DNA of 64,000 bases, taken from positions 62,001-126,000 of the forward strand of contig WPIO01000240.1 of assembly GCA_009760855.2 (NCBI GenBank), given 5' to 3'. Source of the stretch: Cristatella mucedo (taxonomy: Eukaryota; Bryozoa; Phylactolaemata; Cristatellidae). Shown here in pieces: positions 21,540-32,889 of the stretch; position 1 is the stretch's first letter; the number at the start of each line of letters is the position of its first letter. The translations under genes were made by a program, and so were the position numbers. The notes beneath the pieces are model-generated. The model was not told where the DNA came from. It made no database searches and saw only the letters and a program-made list of their open reading frames with translations.

Positions 21540-24204
21540 ATAATCAGTCGCGATTGGCCGCAAGCTAGAAGCAGCACTCTGGTGCGAAGTACGGCACACT
21601 CCGACGAGCAGATTCGAGGTTTCTCGATATACCGAGATCTGCTGTGAACCGATGCGAATTGAAATAATCCGTCGCGATTGGCCTAAAGCAAGATGCAGCA
21701 CTCTGCTGCACACTTCAGCAAGCTCTGTCAAGCTGACTCAAACTGTCCCGGTATACTGAGTTCTTCTTCGAACTCATCCGAAATGAGTTAATCAGTGCGA
21801 TTGGCCTAAAGAAAGAAGCAACACTCTGCTGCAAGCTACCGAGAGCATTAACAAGCTGCTACGAATTGTCTCGATGTACCTAGATCCTCCACGAAGTTTA
21901 TTTGATGCCAGTTCAGACAATGAGTTGCGATTGGCTTAATGTGGGTCGGAGCACTTTTCTGGGAGCTACTGGAAGCTCCGATTAGCAGATTCAAGTTGTA
22001 TCGATATATCGAGATCTGCCGTGAACTGATGCATGTTGACATGATCAGTGGCGACAGGCCTATAGCAAGACGCAGCAGTCTGCTTGGCGCGACGGCAAGC
22101 TCCGACGAACTAATTCAAGGTGTCTCGACATATTAGGATCGGCTGCGAACTGATGCGAGTGGACGTAATCAGTCGCGATAGGCTTAAAGCAAGACGCGGA
22201 ACTCTGCTCCGAGGTACGGCAAGCTTCGGCAAGCTGCCACGAGTTGTCTCGATGTACTAAGATCTGCGGCGAGGAGATGCCAGTTCAGACAATGAGTTGC
22301 GAATGGATTAAAGCAAGTCGGAGCACTCTGCTGTGAGCAACGGCATGCTCCGACGACCATATTCGAGGTGTCTCGACATACCAAGATCTGCCAAGAACTG
22401 ATGTGAGTTGACATAATAGGTGGCGATTGGCCTAAAGCAAGGCCCAGCACTCTGCTGCGAGCTATGGCAAGCTCCGACGAGCAGATTCGAGGTGTCTCGA
22501 TATACCGAGATCTGCCGCTAACTGATGCGAGTCAATATAATCAGTCGCGATGGGCCAAAAGCAAGACGCAACACTCTGCTGCTGGCTACAGAAAGCTCCG
22601 ACGAGCTGACTCGAACTGTCTCGATATACCGAGTTCTGCAGCGAACTCATACGAAATGAGGTAATCAGGTGCGAACGGCCTAAATCAGGTCGGACCATTT
22701 TGCATGGAGCTACAGCATGCTCCGATGAGAACCATGAGGTGTCTCGATATTCCGAGATCTGCTGCGAACTAATGCAAGTCGACATAAACAGTCGCGATTG
22801 GCCCAAAGCAAGGCCCAGCACTCTGCTGGGGAGCTATGGCAAGCTTCGACGAGAAGATTCGAGGCGTTCCGATATACCGTGATCTGCCGTTAACTGATGT
22901 GAGTTAAAATAATCCGTCACGATAGGCCTAAAGCAAGACGGAGCAGTGGGCTGTGCACTACAGCAAGCTCCGAGGAGCTTGCTGTTCACTACAGCAAGCT
23001 CCGAGGAGCTGACTCGAGCTGTCCCGATATACCGAGTTCTGCTGCGAACTAATGGGAGTTGACATAATTAGTCGCGACTGGCCTAAAGCAAGGCCCAGCA
23101 CTCTGCTGGGAGCTACGGCACACTCCGACGAGAGGATTCGAGGTGTCTGGTTATACTGAGATCTGCCGTGAACTGATAAGAGTTAAAATAATTCGTCGCC
23201 ATAGGCCTAATGCAAGACGCAACACTCTGCTGCCAGCTACAACAAGCTCCGACGAGTTTTTTGGAGCTGTCTCTATATTCCGAGACCTGCCGTGAACTGA
23301 TGAGAGTTGACATAATCAGTCGCGATTGGCCTAAAGCAAGGTGCAGCACTCTGCTGCCAGCTATGGCAAGCTCCAACGAGCTGACTCAAGTCGTCTTGAC
23401 ATACCGAGTTCTTCTGCGAACTCATGAGAAATGAGTTATTCAGGTGCGATTGGCCTAAAGCATGTCAGAGCACGTTTCGGCAAGCTACAGCACCCTCCGA
23501 CGAGCTCCCTCGAGCTGTCTCGATATACCGATATACGATATGCCTCGAACTGATGCAAGTTGTCATAATCAGTCGCGATAGGGCTACAGCCAGACGCAGC
23601 ACTCTGCTACCAGCTACGGCAAGCTCCGACTAGCTGACTCGAGCTGTCTCGATATTCTGAGATCTGCCACAAACTGATAGGAGTTGACATAATCAGTCGC
23701 GATTATCCTAAAGCACGGCGGAGCCCTCTGCTTCGAGCTACGGCACACTTCGACGAGCAGATTCTAGGCGTCTTGGTATACCGAGATCTTCCGTGAACTG
23801 ATGCGATTTGAAATAATCCGTCGCGATAGGCCTACAGCAAGATGCAGCACTGTGCTGGGCGCTACAGCAAGCTCCGACGAGCTGACTCGAGCTGTCTCGA
23901 TATACCGAGATCTGACGCGAATTAATGCAAAATGGGTAGTAAGTCGCGAATGGCCTAAAGCAAGGCCCAGAACTCTGCTGCGAGCTACGGCAGGCGCCGA
24001 CAAGCAGATTAGAGGTGCCTAGTTATACCGAGATCTTTTGCGAACTGATGAAAGTTGACATAGTCAGTTGCGATTGGCCTAAAGCAAGGCGCAGGACTCT
24101 GCTTTGAGCTACGGCAGGCTCTTACGAGCTGATTCAAAGTGTCTCGATATACCGAGATCTGCCTCGAACTGATGTATGTTAACATAATTAGTCGCGATAG
24201 GCCT
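21540..24204. repeat. 124-bp satellite, subfamily A, block A4
   Basis: Satellite resumes with ataatcagtcgcg directly after the LTR (the right TSD copy is 21540-21543). The marker monomer is at 21706. From there the order follows A3, except that two monomers are missing before about 22460. A short local duplication of gctgt..actacagcaagctccgaggagct occurs at about 22940-23010. The array ends in mid-monomer after gcgataggcctag. Confidence 0.9.
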
Positions 24205-25879
24205 AGACAAAGGCAGACCCATAGGAAGTGCAGACATTTTGTGGTCGTTCGGGCAGCAAACTGGTGTTTGTAGCCTGGTGCCAGCCCGATGCCCAAGCAG
24301 TGGCAGCAGCCGCATCGCCACACGTTCTCAGAGCCTTTCCACAGGGATGGTGTGCAAGCAACGACATGGTCTGGCACACTGAGAGCCCACTGAGTGACTA
24401 CTAAGTAAAACTCCAGGCGACCGAAAGTCAAAGCTATAACGAGCTCGGTCTGTGAGGTCAACATTGTGTGGACGGACAACCTACATTTATAGGGAGCATT
24501 TTCAGCGAAGCTAGCCGTTCGAGCTGAGATTAAACGGCAGCGGCTTCACAAGAAGCTGATGCCCTATTACCTTCCAGCTTCGGGCAAACAGAGGCTCGGC
24601 GAAGTGTGGGCCATCAATTAGAAAGAAACTAATGCATTAGTCCGGCTGGTAGCATCCATCCTAGCAGGTCAAACAAGCCACGAGAACGAGAAGCACATTT
24701 CATGGACTAGCAGCAAGCAATAACGTCATCGAAAGGTAATGACCATGGAGAGCAAGCCACAGTTTCGAACGAAATAGCAAGAAAGGTCTGGCTTGACAAA
24801 TACCACTTCAGTCGCTGAGCCTGCAGTTGGGGCAGAAAGACAAAGTGAGGTAGGGAATCACCTGTTCGGGCGAGCTATAAAAGTAAGATATCTAGTGCCA
24901 CAACAAAACACATGTGTACTCGTGCACTACAAATAAAAAGGTGTAGGGGCCTCGGGCACGGTAGCAAGTTTAAAGCTACGAAGAGTGGTCCATTGAACAG
25001 CACAGGCTGTTTACACTCAGGCTATACACCAGATGTTTATATTCTAAGTCGGCAAAGGAGAAAAGACGTGAGTTACTGAACTAAACGAGGGGACATGCTA
25101 AATTGCCGCTAAAACGAAAAGGTGTGGAATACTGCAAAATAAAACAATGTATACACGAGGGGTACCTACAAGGACATTTAGCAAGTCATAGACACGATAG
25201 AAGAAGCCTCCAGGCCGCTAGCTATGCCGCGGCTAAACTTTACCTTAAACATCTCTCTTAGCAAAAAAGGCCTACTCCAAGCAAGCGACTGTAACTCCAC
25301 ACTGTCGGGAACAGAAACTGTGGAAGTGGTGGAAACAGGCAGGGAGAGAAGGCATAGCAAATAAGAACGCCGAAATCTCAGCGGCCGGGGCATGGTGGTA
25401 CCAACCGGCCTAGGAGGGAAATCACACAATGTACGACTCTTACCGACAAGATTGACGATACGTGGAAGTACTTAGCAGAATCACGGCGACAACGAGAAGC
25501 ACAGTGGGTTGCCCTCCTGCGTTAACAGGGAATCCGGAATACTGTTGTTGTGCTTGTGACGAAAACCACACTAACACTTAAGGGTGGCTTTATCATAATA
25601 ATTAGCATACGTAATAAAAATTAATGTTTACTTGCCGTAAATTAAAAAAAGCCAGTGAGTTTATTTACCTTTCCGCGAATGTGGGCTGTCTCGTGGTATG
25701 CGACCTTGGATTGCTCGGAAATTTGACTCTAGGTTTGCCGAAAACGCTACGAAGGTGTAGGTTTTATGTTAACTTATATAATAACATAATGCATTTATTA
25801 TTATTCCTCTTTAAAAGTTTTGAATATAAAATTGAAGCTGGGTTCATTACGCAAACCGCGGTACCCACCACTTAACAGA
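24205..25879. other. Non-tandem segment, no gene recognised
   Basis: About 1.7 kb without 16-bp or 124-bp periodicity. The first 1.35 kb is moderately GC-balanced and the last 300 bp is AT-rich. A TATA-like tataaaag is at 24876-24883, with aataaa about 55 bp downstream. A weak minus-strand exon-like frame is at 25238-25429. Complementary octamers aagggtgg (25580) and ccaccctt (25886) flank the AT-rich end but are too short to define an element. No family is recognised; it may be unique DNA or an unidentified mobile-element remnant. Confidence 0.6.
25238..25429 (-). other. Possible first exon (minus strand), weak lead
   Basis: A minus-strand frame opens at 25429, with a second ATG at 25393. 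From that ATG the peptide begins with a basic stretch (MPRPLRFRRS) followed by a hydrophobic run (YLLCLLSLPV), as a signal peptide would. At 25243-25238 the frame meets aag|gtaaag, a good splice-donor match. The open frame continues past it to 25178. Nothing resembling a known protein is seen, no partner exon is visible, and the surroundings are repeats. Most likely fortuitous, but it is the only frame here not explained by tandem repetition. Confidence 0.15.
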
Positions 25880-26340
25880 ACAATACCACCCTTGACCTTT
25901 GAGTCGGATGGTTAATGTGCCGTTAACAGCTAGTGAATGGACAGATTTAGGTTGGCTTTCTATTATATATTGTCAAACGATTAATTATCGTTGCTCTTAC
26001 AAAGCAAAATGAGAACATCGCCGGAATGTATTTTTCGCTAGTCACTGTTTCCAGCAGCTTTATGTTACTGTTAACTCCTGCAATTAACAAAATTAACAAA
26101 AAAAGCTTAAATAGTTGCAGCAGGTGACATAACTCCTTAATCGCAATGCATGCAATTTGAAGGAAATAGTAGTAAGATCTAGTAGTAATCAATTGTTGAA
26201 ACTATAATTACCACTAAAGGATATATGTCTCCGAACTAAAAACTAACCAAACAAGCTTAAATACTTGTACCAGGGGACATAACACCTTAAAAGCTATGAC
26301 TGCAGTTTACAGGAAATGCCGGTATGAAGATGAATAATTT
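25880..26340. repeat. Diverged relatives of the 133-bp AT-rich repeat
   Basis: Two copies about 153 bp apart share gcttaaata.ttg..cagg.gacataac and a later aggaaat box (starting about 26105 and 26258). Box order matches the 8.65-9.37 kb family: cttgtaccagggga with ctgtaccaggaga, the gccggtatgaagatgaataa stretch with ccggtaagataat, and tataacactaaaagg with taataacactcaagg. The first 150 bp of the interval is AT-rich and only loosely alignable. Confidence 0.55.
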
Positions 26341-26374
26341 TAAATACTACGTATAACACTAAAAGGTATTCGCA

Positions 26375-27120
<746 letters not shown>

Positions 27121-27328
27121 TGAGTGTCTGTTTGCAAATCCACTTAGAGGCTGTGTTTTTCAGTGCAATTGATCAAAGGTATGGCGACTTGTTTCAGTGA
27201 ATCTGCTAATTATTTTAATGTGTCATTATTTTAGCATAATTCCAGTTTTATATGGAGTGTTTCTACTTACGGTCTCAGTGTGGGTGTGCCTACTGTGTGT
27301 ACACACGAACATACACATACACACCTAG
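27121..27328. other. Short AT-rich spacer
   Basis: About 200 bp between the TG tract and the next minisatellite, with no tandem structure until the tgtgtgtacacacg / acatacacatacacac edge. No gene or element recognised. Confidence 0.6.
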
Positions 27329-28317
27329 GGTGCACACTCTGGCAAGGTGCGCACTCTGGCAGGGTGCACAGCCCGGCAGGGCATGCAGCCCGACAGGGTG
27401 CACAGCCCGGCAGCAGCTCACCCCGGCAGCAGCTCACCACGGAAGCAGCTCACCCCACCCCGGCAGCAGCTCACCCCGGCAGCAGCTCAACCCGGCAACA
27501 GCTCACCCTGGAGGCAGCTAACCCCTCAGCAGCTCATCCCCGGCAGCAGCTCAACCCGGCAGCAGCTCTCCCTGGCAGCAGCTGTCCCTGGCAGCAGCTG
27601 AATCTAGCAGCAGGTCACACTATAAGCAGCACACCCTGGCAGCAGCGAACCCTGGCACCAGCAAACCCTGGCAGCAGCGCCACCTAGCAGATGCACACCC
27701 TGGCAGGAGCTCACCCTGGCAGGAGCACGCCCAGGTAGGAGCACATCCTAGCAGGAGCACACCCTAGCACGAGCTCACCCTGGCAGCAGCGCAGACTGGC
27801 AGCAGCACACCCTGGAAGCTGGTCACAATAGCAGCAGCTCACCCTGGCACCAGCTCTCCCTGGCAGAAGCTCAACCTGGCCGCAGCTCACCCTGCCAGCT
27901 ACTCACCTTGGCAGCAGCTCACCCTAGGAGGAGCTCACCCTGGCAGAAGTTAGCCCTGGATAGTGCTAACCCTGGCAAATGCTCACCCTTGCAGCTTCTC
28001 ACACAGGCAGTAGCGCTCGCTAGCAGAAGCTCAACCTGGCAGCAGCACAATGTGGCAGCAGATTACCTTGGCAGCAGCTCACCGTGGCAGCAGCTCTCCC
28101 TAGCAGAAGCTCACCCTGGCAGCAGCACACCCGGGCAGCTGCTCACCGTGGCTGCAGCTCACCCTGGAAGGAGCTCACCATCGCTAGAGCTCACCCTGGA
28201 AACAGCCCACCCTTGCTGTAGCTCACTCTGGCAGCAGCTCACTCTGGCAGAAGCTTACCCTGGCAGGTGCTCACCCTCATAGCAGTATACCGTGGCAGCA
28301 GCTCACCCTGGCAGCAA
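27329..28317. repeat. 16-bp minisatellite array, segment 4 (with 17-bp edge units)
   Basis: Starts with five 17-bp units (ggtgcacactctggcaa, ggtgcacagcccggcag and variants), then changes to the 16-bp form, at first with a cccggcag core and later the usual ccctggcag core. The last units run into the 124-bp satellite at gcaacttaatccagtcag, where the satellite's gttaatcaagtgcg box begins. About 28.1 kb resembles 9.9 and 12.05 kb. Confidence 0.93.
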
Positions 28318-28805
28318 CTTAATCCAGTCAGAATGGTCTAAAGCAAGGCGCCGCACTCTGCTGCCAGCTACCGCAGGGCCCGAGGAGCAGATTCGAGGTT
28401 TTTAGATATTCTTAGATCTTCTGAGAACTCGTGCGAAATGAGTTAATCAAGTTCAAATGGCCTAAAGCGAGGCACAGCACTCGGCTGCCAGCTTCCGCGC
28501 ACTTCGACAGGCTGATTTGAAGTTTCTAGATATTCCGAGATCTGCTGCTAACTCATGCTCACTGAGTTCATCAAGTGCGAATGGCCTAAAGCAAGGCTTA
28601 GCACTATGCTGCCAGCAACTGCATGCTCTGACGAGCCGATTCGCGGTTTCAAGATATTCATAAAATAAGCTGCGAACTCATGCGAAATGAGTAAATCAAG
28701 TGCGAATGGGCTGAAGCTAGGCCCAGCACTCTGCTGCCAGCTGCAGCACGCTCCGAAGAGCAGATTTTAGGTTTCTAGATATTCCACGATCTGCTAAGAA
28801 CTCGT
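28318..28805. repeat. 124-bp satellite, M-like monomers at the edge of the B array
   Basis: About four monomers with gcgaatggcctaaagcaagg and tttctagatattc, as in the 16.4-18.0 kb block. They then change into B monomers (gtgcgaaatgcttgaaacaagg) at about 28805. This is the array edge next to the minisatellite. Confidence 0.82.
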
Positions 28806-31800
28806 GCGAAATGTGTTATTACCGTGCGAAATGCTTGAAACAAGGTGCAGCACTCAGCTGCCAGTTAGCTCACGCTCCGACGAGCAGACTTAAAGTTTCT
28901 AGATATTCCGCAATCTGCTGCGAACTCGTGCGAAATGTGTATTTTAAGTGCGAAATGCTTAAAACAAGGTGCAGCACTCTTCTGCCAGCCAGCTCACGCT
29001 CCGACGAGCAGATTAGAATGTTCTAGATATTCGGCAATTTGCTGCGAACTCGTGCGAAATGTGTTATTGAAGTGCGAAATGCAGGAAACCAGGTTCAGCA
29101 CTCTTATGCCAGCTACTGCTCACTCCGAAAAGCATATTTGAAGTTTCTGGATATTCCGCGATCTGCTGCGAACTCGAGCGAAATACGTTATTCAAGTGCG
29201 AAATGCTTGAAACAAGGTGCAGCACTCTACTGCCAGCTACCCCATGCTCCGAAAAGCAGATTTGAAGTTTCTGGATACTCCGCAATCTGCTGCGAACTTG
29301 TGCGAAATGAGTTAGTCAATCGAGCCATGCTAGTAACCAGGTGCAGTACTCTGCTGCCAGCTACCGCACGCTCCAAAGAGCAGATTTTAGGTTTCTATAT
29401 ATTCCGCGATCTGCTAAGAACTCGTGCGAAATGTGTTATTAACGTGCGAAATGCTTGAAACAAGGTGCAGCACTCAGCTGCAAGTTAGCTCACGCTCTGA
29501 CGAGCAGACTTGAAGTTTCTAGATATTCCGCAATCTGCTGCGAACTTGTGCGAAATGTATTATTCACGTGCAAAATGCTAGAAACAAGGTGAAGCACTCT
29601 GCTGCCTGCCAGCCCAGGCTCCGACAAGCATATTAGAAGTTTCTGGATATTCCGCGATCAGCTGCGAACTCGTGCGAAATGAGTCATTCAAGTTCGAAAT
29701 GCTTGAACCAAGGTGCAGCACTCAGCTGCCAGCTACCGCAGCTCCGAATAGCAGATTTGAAATTTCTGGATATTCCGCGATCTGATGCTAACTCGTGCGA
29801 AATGAGTTTTTTAAGTGCGAAATGCTTAAAGCAAGGTGTAGCACACTGCTGCCAGCCAGCTCACGCACCGGCGAGCAGATTCAAAGTTTCTAGATATTCC
29901 ACAATCTGCTGTGAACCTGTGCGAAATGAGTTTTTTAAGTGCGAAATGCTAAAAGCAAGGTGTAGCACACTGCTGCCAGCCAGGTCACGCTCCGGCGAGG
30001 AGATTTGAAGTTTCTAGATATTCCGCAATCTGTTGCGAACTCGTGCGAAATGTGTTATTCAAGGACGAAATACTTGCGAAAAGCTGCAGGACTCTGCTGC
30101 CAGCCAGGGCACGCTCCGAATAGCAGATTTGAAGTTTCAATTTCTTTCACGATCTGCTGCGAAATCGAGCGAAATGTGTTTTTCAAATGCGAACTGCTTG
30201 AAACAAGGTGCAGCAAGCTGCTGCCAGCCATTGCACGCTTCGACGAGCAGATTTGAATTTTTCGGATATTTAGCAATCTGCTGTAAACTCGTGCGAAATG
30301 TGTTATTAGAGTGGGAAACGCTTGCAATAAGGTCCAGCACTCTGCTGCCAGCTAGCCCACGATCCGAAGAGCAGATTTAAAGTTTCAGGATATTCTGCGA
30401 TCTGCTGCGAACTCTTGCGAAAAGTGTTTTTCAAGTGCGAAATGCTTGAAACAAGGTGTAGCACTCTGCTGCCAGCCAGTGCACGCTCTAACGAGCAGAT
30501 TTAAAGTTTCTAGATATTCCGCGATCTGCAGCGAACTCGTGCGAAATTTTTTATTAAAGTGCAAAATGCTTGAAAAAAGGTGCAGCACTCATCTACCAGC
30601 CAGCACACGCTCCGACGAGCAGATTTGAAGTTTCTAGTTATTCTGCGATCTGCTGCGAACTCGTGCGAAATGTGTTATTCACGTGCAAAATGCTAGAGTC
30701 AAGGTGCAGCACTCTGCTGCCAGCCAGGGCACCCTCCGAATAGCAGATTTGAAGTTTCTAATTATTCTGCGATCTTCTGCGAACTCGAGCGAAATGTGTT
30801 TTTCAAGTGCGAAATGCTTGAAACAAGGTGCTGCACTCTGCCACCGGCCAGTGCACGCTTCGACGAGCAGATTTGAAGTTTCTAGTTATTCTGCGATCAG
30901 CTGCGAACTCGTGCGAAATGTGTTATTCAAGGGCGAAATGCTATCGACAAGGTGCAACACTCTGCCGCCAGCCAGGGCACGCTCCGAATAGCCGATTTGA
31001 AGTTTCTAATTATTCTGCGATCTTCTGCGAACTCGAGCGAAATGTGTTATTTAAGTGCGAAATGCAGGAAACCAGGTTCAGCACTCAGCTGCCAGCTACC
31101 CCACGCTCCGGCCAGCAGATTTGAAGTTTCTAGATATTTCAAAATCTGTTGCGAACTCGTGCGAAATGTGTTATTCAAGGGCAAAATACTTGCGAAAAGC
31201 TGCAGCACTCTGCTGCCAGCCAGGGCAAGCTCCGAATAGCAGATTTGAAGTTTCTATTTATTTCACGATATGCTGCGAACTCGAGCGAAATGTGTTTTTC
31301 AAGTGCGAAATGCTTGAAACAAGGTGCTGCACTCTGCCACCAGCCAGTGCACGCTCCGACGAGCAGATTTGAATTTTCTGGATCTTCAGCAATCTGCTGC
31401 GAACTCGTGCGAAATGTGTTATTAGAGTGCGAAATGCACTAAACAAGGTGCAGCACTATGCTGCCAGCAACTGCATGCTCCGAAGAGCAGATTTGAAGTT
31501 TCTAGATATTTCACGATCTGCTGGGAACTCGTGCGAAACGTGGTATTAACGTGCGAAATGCTTGAAAGAAGGTGCAGCACTCAGCTGCCAGCCAGCTCAC
31601 GCTCCGACGAGCAGATTAGAATTTTCTAGATATTCGGCAATCTGCTGCGAACTCGTGCGAAATGTGTTATTTAAGTGCGAAATGCAGGAAACCAGGTTCA
31701 GCACTCAGCTGCCAGCTACCCCACCCTCCGGCAAGCAGATTTGAAGTTTCTAGATATTTCACAATCTGTTGTGAACTCGTGCGAAACGTGTTATTCAAGG

Positions 31801-32889
31801 GCGAAATACTTGCGAAAAGCTGCAGCACTCTGCTGCCAGCCTGGGCACGCTCCGAATAGCAGATTTGAAGTTTCTAATCATTCTGCGATCCGCTGCGAAT
31901 TCGTGCGAAATGAATTATTCAATATCGAAATGGTTGTAACAAGGTGCAGCACTTTGCTGCCAGCCAGTGCACGCTCCGACGAGCAGATTTGAAGTTTCTG
32001 GATATTCCGCGATCTGATGGTAAAACGTGCGAAATGAGTTTATCAGTGCGAAATGGTTAGAGAAAGGTGTAGCACTCTGCTTCCAGCCAGCTCATGCACC
32101 GGCGAGCCGATTTAATGTTTCTAAATATTCCGTGATCTGCTGCGAACTCGAGCAAAATGAGTTTTTCAAGTGCGAAATGCATGAAACCAGGTTCAGCACT
32201 CTGATGCCAGCTACTGCTCGCTCCGAAAAGCATATTTGAAATTTCTGGATATTTCGCGATCTGCTTCGAACTTGTGCGAAATGTGTTATTCAAGTGCGAA
32301 ATGCGTGCAACAAGGTGCAGCACTCTGCTGCCAGCTAGCCCACGCTCCGAAAATCAGATGTTAAGTTTCTGGATATTAAGCAATCAGCTTCGAACTCGTG
32401 TGAAATGTGTTATTCAAGTAGGAAACGCTTGCAATAAGGTCCAGCACTCTGCTGCCAGCTAGCCCACGCTCCGAAGAGCAGATTTGAAGTTTCAGGATAT
32501 TCTGCGATCTGCTGCAAACTCTTGCGAAAAGTGTTTTTCAAGTGCGAAATGCTTGTAACTAGGTGTAGCACTCCGCTGCCAGCCAGTGCACGTTCTGAAG
32601 AGCAGATTTAAAGTTTCTAGATATTCCGCGATCAGCTGCGAACTCGTGCGAAATCAGTCATTCAAGTTCGAAATGCTTGAAGCAAGGTGCAGCACTCAGC
32701 TGCCAGCCAGTGCACGCTTCGACGAGCAGATTTGAAGTTTCTGGAAACTCTGCGATTTGCTTACAACTCGTGCGAAATGTGTTATTCAAGGGCGAAATGC
32801 TTGAAACAAGGTGCTGCCCTCTGCTGCCAGCCAGTGCACGCTCCGACGAGCAGATTTGAATTTTCTGGATATTCAGCAATCTGCTGCAA
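28806..32889. repeat. 124-bp satellite, subfamily B, diverged left flank
   Basis: About 33 monomers of 124 bp. Order of boxes: gtgttattcaagtgcgaaat, gcttgaaacaaggtgcagca, ctctgctgccagccagtgca, cgctccgacgagcagatttg, aagtttctagatattccgcg, atctgctgcgaactcgtgcg. Monomers are clearly diverged from each other, and local 3-5-monomer duplications are visible (for example 29.95-30.33 kb with 31.14-31.40 kb). One marker monomer with gtcaatcgagccatgct lies at 29315. No regular higher-order period was found here. Confidence 0.92.

Noticed and set aside
7006-24204. tRNA-like boxes in satellite A (tggcctaaagcaagg as A box, gattcgagg as B box about 55 bp later)
   Set aside because: The B-box match is incomplete, no cloverleaf can be drawn around the boxes, and the hairpin between them has too small a loop for an anticodon arm. 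A tRNA-derived origin is possible but not supported.
25580-25893. Possible MITE bounded by aagggtgg and ccaccctt
   Set aside because: Only 8 bp of inverted repeat and unequal flanking tetramers (ttaa against ttga), so no reliable target duplication.
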